Of a DNA stretch of 64,000 nt, positions 1 to 7,056 are shown piece by piece. The position numbers and the translations under genes are program-made. The DNA lies in assembly GCA_964369465.1 (NCBI GenBank), contig CAYJEX010000003.1, positions 1 to 64,000 on the forward strand, read 5' to 3'. The DNA is from CAYJHC01 sp964369465. GTDB taxonomy: Bacteria; Bacillota; Clostridia; Peptostreptococcales; Anaerovoracaceae. Below the pieces are notes generated by a model, which was not told the DNA's origin, ran no database searches, and saw nothing but the letters and a program-made list of their open reading frames with translations. Every line of letters starts with the position of its first letter. Position 1 is the stretch's first letter.

Positions 1-87
1 ATAGGATTTTTAGCAAACGATATACATAGTATTACAAAAAGCGAAGGCGTTTCTTTACCAGAAGCAACTATAAAAATTAGTTATTAA
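1..87 (+). CDS. C-terminal fragment of an unidentified protein
   Basis: A reading frame open from the first base of the window codes for 28 residues ending in LPEATIKISY and stops at TAA 85-87. The start lies outside the window. The fragment is too short for me to assign a family. Its end is 82 bases before the next likely start codon. It could be the tail of a real gene or a chance frame at the edge. Confidence 0.4.
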   Translation: MGFLANDIHSITKSEGVSLPEATIKISY

Positions 88-169
88 CAGCCTTGTTTTG
101 AAATTAAATTTAAGTGTTTAGTGTGTGATAAAAACTATTTTAATCACAAAAACAGAAAGGAATTTAGTT

Positions 170-802
170 ATGGCATTTGATTTCAAAAAGGAATTTAAAG
201 AATTTTACTTGCCAAAAGATAAGCCAAGTATAGTTAAAATTCCTAAGATGAATTACCTTGCAGTAAGAGGTAAAGGCAATCCCAACGATGAAAATGGCGA
301 ATATAAAAAAGCTATAGAGCTAATATACGCAGTGGCGTATACCCTTAAAATGAGCTACAAAAGTGACTACAAAATCGAAGGTTTTTTTGAATATGTCGTT
401 CCACCACTGGAAGGCTTTTGGTGGCAAGATGGGATAAAAGGCTATGACAGTACAAGAAAAGATGATTTTTCTTGGATTTCTCTAATTAGACTACCTGATT
501 TTATAAAAAAAGAAAATTTCGACTGGTCAATAAAAACTGCTACTACAAAAAAGAAAATGGACTTTAGCAAAATGGAATATTTTACTTATGATGAGGGCTT
601 ATGCGTTCAGTGTATGCATATAGGTTCTTATGATAATGAGCCACAAACCACAGAAAAAATGGAAAAATATGCCAAAGAGCAAGGATTTACAATAGATATT
701 AGCGATACAAGGCATCATCATGAAATCTATTTAAGTGATCCAAGAAAAACTGATGTAGCAAAGCTTAAAACTGTTATTAGACATCCTGTTAAAGAAATAT
801 AG
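170..802 (+). CDS. GyrI-like small-molecule-binding domain protein
   Basis: A 210-residue soluble protein resembling the stand-alone GyrI-like (SOUL/AraC effector-binding fold) proteins of Firmicutes. Recognisable points are the N-terminal FDFKKEFKEFY and KMNYLAVRGKGNP segment, the central Trp-rich PPLEGFWW motif, and the C-terminal RHHHEIYLSDPRK block typical of this group. The family binds small hydrophobic or cationic ligands, and some members hydrolyse cyclopropanoid toxins; the ligand here cannot be told. I chose ATG 170 because AGAAAGGAA (154-162) lies just upstream. An in-frame GTG at 125 has no such site. It stands alone: there is no DNA-binding domain and no operon partner. No terminator is obvious after it. 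Confidence 0.8.
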   Translation: MAFDFKKEFKEFYLPKDKPSIVKIPKMNYLAVRGKGNPNDENGEYKKAIELIYAVAYTLKMSYKSDYKIEGFFEYVVPPLEGFWWQDGIKGYDSTRKDDFSWISLIRLPDFIKKENFDWSIKTATTKKKMDFSKMEYFTYDEGLCVQCMHIGSYDNEPQTTEKMEKYAKEQGFTIDISDTRHHHEIYLSDPRKTDVAKLKTVIRHPVKEI

Positions 803-969
803 AAGGCGAGAGAAACAAGCAACTATACTATGTAATATATATATAATTGAAATGAGGTGGAAGTAATAAAAAAATAAAATGAATGCCCTACAAAATCATT
901 ACATCTTTAAAACAAAGCAAATAAATAGTGTGTTAATTTTAGTGTAAATGTAGGTGATATGATATTTTA

Positions 970-998
970 TTGCTTTTGTAAGTGCAATAGCGTATAAT
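970..998 (+). promoter_or_regulatory. Sigma-A-type promoter of the seven-TM diguanylate cyclase gene
   Basis: A -35 box TTGCTT (970-975) and a perfect -10 box TATAAT (993-998) are separated by 17 bases. Transcription would start near 1005, so the mRNA leader is only about 15 bases and essentially consists of the ribosome-binding site GGAGG (1006-1010). Confidence 0.55.
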
Positions 999-1019
999 AT
1001 ACATTGGAGGCAGAAAAAT

Positions 1020-2672
1020 ATGAATATGAACACGAAGCTATTTTACTTGTTTATTTCTTGTATTGTAGTTTTAATAATTATGTGTATTTCGTCTTTTTTT
1101 CTTAATAGTGAAGAAAAGATTTTTTTAACGTATGATGAAAAATCTATAACACATCTTAATACATGGAAAATTGAAAGTGATGACTTAAATAAGCAAATAG
1201 AAATGACTGATTTTATACCTCAAGACACTAACTTTAAGCCTTACAGCCTTATTAAGACAGTTTCTACCGCTGAATATAAAAAGCCAGTGATTATATTTGA
1301 AAGTATGCATCAAACATTTACTGTAAGTGTTAATTCTGAAATAATTTATGAGTTCGGACAAGATAGTAGTTCTACTTTTTCTACACCTAATGGAGGGATA
1401 TGGCATATAATAGATATACCATATTCTCATGAAGAAAACATTATAAGAATAGACATTGTACCTAGTGATGATAAAACAGCACTGGGCATAACTGATATTA
1501 TTTTAGCTGAAAAAAGTGATGCAATATTATTCTTAATTTCTGAAAATTCTATAAAGCTAGTAATATCATCAATAATATTAACAATAGGTCTTGCTCTTTT
1601 AGTCGCTCAATTTTTTATTTCAAGAGGATTAAGAAACAATAATGAAGTATTGTTCCTTAGCTTATTGTCGATAAACATTGCCATTTGGTTAATTAGCGAA
1701 GGCAATTTATTACAATTCTTTATTGGTAACACCTTTATAGTAGGGAATTTGCCATATTGGTCGATACAATTACTATTAATTCCTTTTATTCTCTATATTG
1801 ACAGTATGTATACACCATCTCATAAACCACTATCAAAATACCTTTGTTTAGCATTTGTTGTAAACTTCTTTTTCTCTACATTTCTTCATATGGCAGATAT
1901 AGCTTACTATTATAGTACCTTGTGGATAGTACATATGATAATGTTAGCTACATTTTTGTATTATATCTTCTCATTAATTTATGAAACTATTCTAAAAAAG
2001 AATAAAGATGGGAGGGTGCCACTACTCCAAATAGCATTTTTAATTCTTGCCGCAATAACTGAATTAGCAGTATTTTATTTTGGAAGCACTTCTAATTCCA
2101 TGGGCGCAACTCTTCAAACAGCAATGCTATTATATCTGTTGACCTGTGTTATTACAACATCTTTAAAATTAAGAAGTACTTGGGTTGAGGGGATGCATAC
2201 AGAATATTTAAGCAAAATTGCATATACAGATACATTGACATCATTATCAAATAGGCATGCCTTTGAAAGGGATTTAAATGACTTCAAGGAAAGCAAGGAT
2301 GCAAGTAAAATAATAGTCACATTTGACTTGAATAATTTGAAATATTTTAATGATAATATAGGACATCAAACTGGTGATAATTATTTAATCTATTTCGCCG
2401 AATTGTCACAGAAACACTTTAATGATTATGGAAATTGTTATCGTATAGGAGGAGATGAATTTTCGGCAATTTTGTATGACATTCCATTTGATTTATTAGA
2501 AAAAAAAGTACTTCTAATTCAAGACGAATTTAAAACATTTGATAATAATGGTAAGGCAGGTGTTGCTGTAGGTTATGCACATTATAACAAGAAAGAATAC
2601 CCTAATATAACGGATTATATTCAACATCTTGATGAATGTATGTTTAAAAACAAAATCGTAATTAAGAAGTAA
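1020..2672 (+). CDS. Seven-TM receptor diguanylate cyclase (7TMR-DISM-like, GGDEF)
   Basis: A 550-residue membrane sensor that should make cyclic di-GMP from two GTP. An N-terminal membrane anchor (about 7-27) is followed by an extracytoplasmic beta-rich region (about 30-175), then about seven hydrophobic helices (about 180-390), a layout like the 7TMR-DISM receptors. A cytoplasmic GGDEF domain follows. The active-site loop GGDEF is intact at residues 477-481, with DTLTSLSNRHAFE at the domain start and FDLNNLKYFNDNIGH for metal and nucleotide binding. The C-terminus is short, ending soon after the helix that usually reads ADxxMY (here LDECMF). ATG 1020 has GGAGG nine bases upstream. The extracellular ligand is unknown. 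The stop codon lies inside the 55-base sequence repeated across the scaffold gap, so the end is secure. Confidence 0.88.
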   Translation: MNMNTKLFYLFISCIVVLIIMCISSFFLNSEEKIFLTYDEKSITHLNTWKIESDDLNKQIEMTDFIPQDTNFKPYSLIKTVSTAEYKKPVIIFESMHQTFTVSVNSEIIYEFGQDSSSTFSTPNGGIWHIIDIPYSHEENIIRIDIVPSDDKTALGITDIILAEKSDAILFLISENSIKLVISSIILTIGLALLVAQFFISRGLRNNNEVLFLSLLSINIAIWLISEGNLLQFFIGNTFIVGNLPYWSIQLLLIPFILYIDSMYTPSHKPLSKYLCLAFVVNFFFSTFLHMADIAYYYSTLWIVHMIMLATFLYYIFSLIYETILKKNKDGRVPLLQIAFLILAAITELAVFYFGSTSNSMGATLQTAMLLYLLTCVITTSLKLRSTWVEGMHTEYLSKIAYTDTLTSLSNRHAFERDLNDFKESKDASKIIVTFDLNNLKYFNDNIGHQTGDNYLIYFAELSQKHFNDYGNCYRIGGDEFSAILYDIPFDLLEKKVLLIQDEFKTFDNNGKAGVAVGYAHYNKKEYPNITDYIQHLDECMFKNKIVIKK

Positions 2673-2720
2673 AATATTAACATGTATACCATAATAAGCC
2701 ATATGATTGCCCCAATAATA
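2666..2720 (+). repeat. Left copy of a 55-base exact duplication bordering the gap
   Basis: This stretch, from GAAGTAAAAT to CCCCAATAATA, is identical to 2821-2875. It begins in the last codons of the diguanylate cyclase gene and ends exactly at the first N. The pattern is that of two contigs sharing a k-mer-length end, not a biological repeat. Confidence 0.9.
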
Positions 2721-2820
2721 NNNNNNNNNNNNNNNNNNNNNNNNNNNNNNNNNNNNNNNNNNNNNNNNNNNNNNNNNNNNNNNNNNNNNNNNNNNNNNNN
2801 NNNNNNNNNNNNNNNNNNNN
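2721..2820. other. Assembly gap (100 N), probably not real
   Basis: Exactly 100 N bases separate two identical 55-base sequences. A round-number gap with k-mer-sized identical ends is what a scaffolder writes when it fails to merge overlapping contigs. Collapsing the two copies gives a continuous intergenic sequence of about 235 bases between the stop at 2672 and the start at 2907, minus 155, that is about 80 bases. No gene needs to be missing. Confidence 0.85.
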
Positions 2821-2875
2821 GAAGTAAAATATTAACATGTATACCATAATAAGCCATATGATTGCCCCAATAATA
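2821..2875 (+). repeat. Right copy of the 55-base duplication bordering the gap
   Basis: Identical over all 55 bases to 2666-2720, and starting at the first base after the N run. See the gap entry. Confidence 0.9.
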
Positions 2876-2906
2876 CAGATTCAATAATATTAATGGAGAA
2901 GAAGCT

Positions 2907-3710
2907 ATGAAGAAGACAATTAAAATAATAACTATTATTGTTCTAATTATCCTAATATTAGGGGTGCTCTTTTTTATTAATGCATTTGTTGGAAATCCTA
3001 TTTCGAAAATGATTATTTCTAAGAATTCTGGTAAATATATTGAAGAAAATTATGCAGAACTTGAATTGAAATCAGAAGTTGGTTATAGTTTTAAAACTAC
3101 AAACTATTTTGTAAGGGTCTACAGCGAAGATATTGAAGATTTACATTTCACACTATATTATGATATGTTTGGAAATCTTACAAGAGATTTGTATGAAAAC
3201 AACATCACGAATGGATGGAACGTTTTAGAACGATTAAATGAAGACTACAGGCTAGAAAGTAATCTGATATTTGATGAATTAAAAAATTCTACTTTATTTT
3301 TAAATAGTGACAACTTTTTTTCTTCTGCATTTTTGATGTCTAAAATAGAAGCAGAGGAAAGAATAGTTGGCTTTGAAAATAATGGTGGTGGAATTGATGG
3401 CACTAAGCTTGAACTTGACAAGGAATACAATGTGAAAGAATTAGCTAAAATAGGTGGGGTAATTGATATAGATGTTAGTTTTTCAGATGGAGACGTAAGC
3501 TATGAGCAAGGAGCTAAAGCTTTAAGAGAAATTAGGGCTACATTTGATGAAGCAGGCATTGGATTTTACTATATCAACTTTGGTGTTTTTGACGAAGAAG
3601 GAAACTACGCATATCGAATTGATTACTTTCCTTACAACGAAATATATAGCGAAGAGTTGATTGAAAAAATCAAAATTGCACACGAAAACAATCCTGTTAA
3701 CTATCATTAA
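2907..3710 (+). CDS. YfjL-like membrane-anchored protein
   Basis: A 267-residue protein with one N-terminal membrane segment (about 6-27) followed by NAFVGNPISK, a start very like Bacillus YfjL-type proteins. The rest (about 35-267) is predicted to be outside the membrane and has two parts. Residues 40-110 contain the VGYSFKTTNYFVRVYS type of strand-rich segment, and the second half holds GGVIDIDVSFSDGDVSYEQ. The family has no known biochemical function. The start ATG 2907 is preceded by GGAGAAGAAG. It lies directly before the histidine kinase gene (24 bases to that gene's start) and probably shares a transcript with it, so a role in sensing by that kinase is possible but only inferred. Confidence 0.7.
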   Translation: MKKTIKIITIIVLIILILGVLFFINAFVGNPISKMIISKNSGKYIEENYAELELKSEVGYSFKTTNYFVRVYSEDIEDLHFTLYYDMFGNLTRDLYENNITNGWNVLERLNEDYRLESNLIFDELKNSTLFLNSDNFFSSAFLMSKIEAEERIVGFENNGGGIDGTKLELDKEYNVKELAKIGGVIDIDVSFSDGDVSYEQGAKALREIRATFDEAGIGFYYINFGVFDEEGNYAYRIDYFPYNEIYSEELIEKIKIAHENNPVNYH

Positions 3711-3734
3711 TAGAAAAGAGAGGATATGCATCGT

Positions 3735-5684
3735 ATGATCTTGAACACCGAAAAAACAAAAATCTTAGGAAAATCATTTTTTATAACTATGATTTGTTTT
3801 TTTGTTATTACTTCTCTTTTTTACTTATTGATTATAGGAATTAAGCCGGATAAAACAGAAATTCTTAGTGTATCTGAGATTAAGCAAACAGATTTAAGCA
3901 AAGACTATGTGCTTCTAAGCCCGCAGATAGCAGAATGGTATCCAGGTGAATTATATGAGAGTGAGGATTTTTCTTCTCAATTGCCTATATCTGTAGATCA
4001 AGATGCAAACTATGGAACATATCACATAGTGCTAGATATACCATCGCATAAAACTTATGGTCTTACAGGTCTTACTGCTGACTATGCTCAAAATATTTAT
4101 ATTAATGGTGAATTAATATCAAAATCAGGACAGGTAAGTGATAATGTGTCTGATTTTACTCCTAAAACTAATTATTTTTCCATATATTTCACTCCAGAAA
4201 ATGATACAACAGAAATAATCATACAGCTTGCATACCATAATCATAAATATGGATTTCTAAATGAAATATATATAGCAGAACAAGAAGTCATCATAGAAAA
4301 AAATAGGGCAGATTTTTTAAGTAATGGGCTTATCTTAGGAATACTGTTGTCTTTTGTAATATTTTTTATTGGAATGTTTTTGAGCAATAATAATAGAATT
4401 AGTTTCTTGTGGTTTTCACTCGCTAGTTTTTGCGCGACTCTACGCTTTTCTATATATTTAGGAAAAGATATAATGGTTCTGTTCCCAGATTTATCTTGGT
4501 ACATTCTGCACAAAGTAGAATATATTTCTCATCTGGGATTTTATTTCTTTTTAATTCTACATGTAATATCTGTTTTAAAATTGGATGTGAAAAGATGGGC
4601 AAAATGGGGCTTTTTTGGAAGTTTCAGTGTTATTTGTATCTATTACATTATTACTCCTTCTATTATATACACTCAAAATGTTTTTATTATTGGAACAGTG
4701 ATTACTACTGTTTTACTTGCAAGCATAGTCTATGTTTTATGGCAAGGACAATGCGATAAAAAATTTGTATATAGAGAAAATTTGATTGTTGGATTAACTA
4801 CTATTCTTATTGCACTGTCATGGTTAACTGAGGCCTTTACTTACCATAGTTTTAGTATATATATTCAACCTTACATCACAATGATAATTGTGTTTTTTAA
4901 TGCTATAGCACTTACAATACAGTTTTCACGTAGCGAGCGTGAACTTATTTTATTACAAATAAAAGAACGAGAAATTGCAAAAAACGCAGTAATGCTTGAA
5001 CAAATTAATAATATGAAAACTGATTTTTTTCATAAAATGGCACATGAAATTAAAACCCCTTTAGCTATAATGAGTGGATATGCACAACTTACGGATAATC
5101 AAATTGCGAATGATGAAGTAACAGCTGAAACATCAGTAAACTTGAAGGTTATTTCTGCCGAAGCAAAAAGACTATCAGAACTGGTGTCTAAGTTGATTGA
5201 AATGCCGCAGTTACCAATTTCTGATGCAGTTTTAATTGAACTTTCAGTAGATGAATATCTACACTATACATCAGTTGTTTGTAGAAGAATTTTAGAAAAG
5301 AAGGGGAATATTATAGTAATTAAAGGTAAGACTAATAAATATATTCTAGGCAACTTGGAAATGCTTGTTCAAATGATGATTAATCTAAGTGTAAATAGCA
5401 ATAGACATATGCAGAATGGCCAGTTTACTATTGAAGTTATTGAAGAAAAAGATGGAAATAATATTTCATTTCTTGTTGCTGACACAGGTAGTGGTATTCC
5501 AGGAGAAAATGCAGAAAAAATATTTGAAAAAGGGTATTCCACAAATGGTACAAAGGGTTTGGGACTTTCTATTTGTAAAGAAATAGCCCACCTTCACAAT
5601 GGGGATATCATATTTTTACCAGACAACAAAGAAAAAACAGTATTTAAAATTACAATACCAATATATAAAGAGGAAGAAAAATGA
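3735..5684 (+). CDS. Orphan seven-TM sensor histidine kinase (7TMR-DISM type)
   Basis: A 649-residue membrane histidine kinase. A membrane anchor (about 13-33) and an extracytoplasmic beta-rich region (about 60-185) precede about seven hydrophobic helices (about 195-395). A short coiled linker leads to a HisKA domain whose phospho-acceptor His is residue 437 in the motif FHKMAHEIKTPLAIM. The HATPase has an N box (MINLSVNSNRH), a G1 box (DTGSGIP) and a G2 box (KGLGLSICKEIAHLHNGD). Start: ATG 3735 sits ten bases after AGAGAGGA (3717-3724). The ATG at 3726 is too close to that site. No response regulator is encoded nearby, so the partner must be elsewhere. The gene downstream overlaps it by four bases. 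Confidence 0.9.
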   Translation: MILNTEKTKILGKSFFITMICFFVITSLFYLLIIGIKPDKTEILSVSEIKQTDLSKDYVLLSPQIAEWYPGELYESEDFSSQLPISVDQDANYGTYHIVLDIPSHKTYGLTGLTADYAQNIYINGELISKSGQVSDNVSDFTPKTNYFSIYFTPENDTTEIIIQLAYHNHKYGFLNEIYIAEQEVIIEKNRADFLSNGLILGILLSFVIFFIGMFLSNNNRISFLWFSLASFCATLRFSIYLGKDIMVLFPDLSWYILHKVEYISHLGFYFFLILHVISVLKLDVKRWAKWGFFGSFSVICIYYIITPSIIYTQNVFIIGTVITTVLLASIVYVLWQGQCDKKFVYRENLIVGLTTILIALSWLTEAFTYHSFSIYIQPYITMIIVFFNAIALTIQFSRSERELILLQIKEREIAKNAVMLEQINNMKTDFFHKMAHEIKTPLAIMSGYAQLTDNQIANDEVTAETSVNLKVISAEAKRLSELVSKLIEMPQLPISDAVLIELSVDEYLHYTSVVCRRILEKKGNIIVIKGKTNKYILGNLEMLVQMMINLSVNSNRHMQNGQFTIEVIEEKDGNNISFLVADTGSGIPGENAEKIFEKGYSTNGTKGLGLSICKEIAHLHNGDIIFLPDNKEKTVFKITIPIYKEEEK

Positions 5685-6238
5685 AAAAAAATCTAATTAT
5701 TACATGTATGTTGCTTTGTTGTATGAATATATTATCCGGATGTTATGGTCTTTGGAATGATTCTGATAACAAAAACACAAATGATACTATTTTTATGAAT
5801 ACTATATATAAAGATTTTGGAAGTTATGAAATTCCAAATAATTGGTATGAGGATATAACCTTTGTTACAGGAGCATTTAGTTATATTAAGGAAGGAACTA
5901 TTATTAGCGAGCCATTTAATAGTGTAACTGTATTATATGGTAGTAATCAATATTCTATAGATGAGCATGAGTTGTTTCGTGAGGCAATCTTAAATCAATT
6001 AGTTGGGCAAGTAGCAGATGTAGAAGACGTGGAAATTTTAGGGGAAGGTATAGTAACTTCTCAAGGATATTATTGTTATATATTTGAATTAAGATATAAT
6101 TCAGGAGAGTTTCAAAAGTTTGCATATATTGTAGGCGAAAAAAAATATTGTCAAGTTGATGAAATGAATCAAGGAACAGGTGAAGAAAGTGGTGATGTGT
6201 TTCAAAGTGTTGTAGATTCATTCATATGGAATGAATAG
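5681..6238 (+). CDS. Lipoprotein of unknown function, coupled to the histidine kinase
   Basis: A 185-residue protein with a lipoprotein signal: a KK start, a hydrophobic stretch and a lipobox ILSGC with the modified Cys at residue 21. The mature part has about 160 residues and is rich in Thr, Glu and Tyr. I recognise no domain. The segment SYEIPNNWYEDI resembles the start of PsbP/MOG1-like or DUF-type surface domains, but this is weak. Its ATG overlaps the kinase stop (ATGA, 5681-5684), so translation is coupled. The protein may sit next to the kinase's outer domain and modify signal reception. That is inference from position only. Confidence 0.65.
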   Translation: MKKNLIITCMLLCCMNILSGCYGLWNDSDNKNTNDTIFMNTIYKDFGSYEIPNNWYEDITFVTGAFSYIKEGTIISEPFNSVTVLYGSNQYSIDEHELFREAILNQLVGQVADVEDVEILGEGIVTSQGYYCYIFELRYNSGEFQKFAYIVGEKKYCQVDEMNQGTGEESGDVFQSVVDSFIWNE

Positions 6239-6358
6239 AAAATAAATTCATACTAATTCTTTCAGATACCAATTTATAATTATTGAACACTTAAACTAGA
6301 TTTTTTTTAGTTATATAGTTCCATAATAAATATAAGAGTATAATTTATAATAAATGTA

Positions 6359-6388
6359 TTTACATATACTGAACTAAAATGATATAAT
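6359..6388 (+). promoter_or_regulatory. Sigma-A-like promoter of the pilin gene
   Basis: TTTACA (6359-6364) and TATAAT (6383-6388) with an 18-base spacer. The start codon follows 24 bases downstream, giving a very short leader. The region 6239-6358 is AT-rich and I see no riboswitch (in particular no cyclic-di-GMP aptamer). Confidence 0.45.
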
Positions 6389-6412
6389 TGCTGGAATAGG
6401 AGATTGTATAAG

Positions 6413-6970
6413 ATGAAAAAAATGAAACAGAAAAAAGGATTTACATTAATCGAAGTAATTGTTGTTATTGCAATTCTAGCTATTTTAGCTGCGATTGCTA
6501 TTCCATCAATTACAGGATATGTTGAAAAAGCAAAAGAAACTCACGATTTGAATGTTGCCTCACAATATATGAGAGCTGCAGCAATTGTAATGACAGATCC
6601 ATCAAAAGGATTTTATAAATACTCATATGAATGGTATGCATTTAAATGGGGATATACTACAGATGGAAAAGGGAATATGAACGCACATATGGGTTATGCA
6701 GTTGTTGAGAATGGATTACCTGTAGAAATTCATGATCATGGTCGCGATAGTTTTATTCAGAATGAAGTAGCAGTTTTAATGGGGTGGGCTGATAAGAACG
6801 GAAAGTTAGCATTCGTACCAAGACCTCAGTCAAAGGTAGTTGAAAGAACTGGAATTGCAGGAAATTCATTTATATTTTATTTTAATATAGAAACAGGTGA
6901 AATTCTTGTTGATAAAGGATCTGAAAAATGGATTACAGAATTAGGTGTAGATGCAGAGCTTGTACCATAA
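6413..6970 (+). CDS. Type IV pilin-like protein (prepilin)
   Basis: A 185-residue class III-signal protein. The leader MKKMKQKKG is cut before Phe in the motif G/FTLIEV, with the essential Glu at mature position 5, followed by about 20 hydrophobic residues (IVVIAILAILAAIAIPSI). The hydrophilic C-terminal part is about 150 residues with many aromatic residues (YEWYAFKWGYTTDGKG). No ATPase, prepilin peptidase or assembly gene is nearby, so it must use machinery from elsewhere in the genome. ATG 6413 is chosen because TAGGAGA (6398-6403) is nine bases upstream. It is followed by a strong terminator, so it is a single-gene transcript. It may be a major or minor pilin or a pseudopilin; the sequence does not tell which. 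Confidence 0.88.
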   Translation: MKKMKQKKGFTLIEVIVVIAILAILAAIAIPSITGYVEKAKETHDLNVASQYMRAAAIVMTDPSKGFYKYSYEWYAFKWGYTTDGKGNMNAHMGYAVVENGLPVEIHDHGRDSFIQNEVAVLMGWADKNGKLAFVPRPQSKVVERTGIAGNSFIFYFNIETGEILVDKGSEKWITELGVDAELVP

Positions 6971-6976
6971 AACATT

Positions 6977-7010
6977 AAAAAAGTGTAAGAATGTACTTAC
7001 ACTTTTTTTT
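6977..7010 (+). terminator. Rho-independent terminator after the pilin gene
   Basis: The arms AAAAAAGTGTAAG and CTTACACTTTTTTTT pair over 13 bases around a six-base loop and end in a run of eight T. The A run on the other side makes it usable in both directions, and the facing gene also ends just beyond it. Confidence 0.9.
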
Positions 7011-7056
7011 ATGATTAGTTTTGTAGTGATTAATATTTTATTTGAATAAAAAGCAA

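Noticed and set aside
125..169. N-terminal extension of the GyrI-like gene from GTG 125
   Set aside because: No ribosome-binding site precedes 125, whereas AGAAAGGAA is placed correctly for ATG 170.
2621..2884. Open frame on the minus strand running through the N block
   Set aside because: It consists partly of undetermined bases and only exists because the same 55 bases occur on both sides of the gap; it is antisense to a real gene end.
6239..6412. Cyclic-di-GMP riboswitch before the pilin gene
   Set aside because: I looked for the conserved GEMM aptamer core and tetraloop receptor in this stretch and before the other signalling genes and did not find it.
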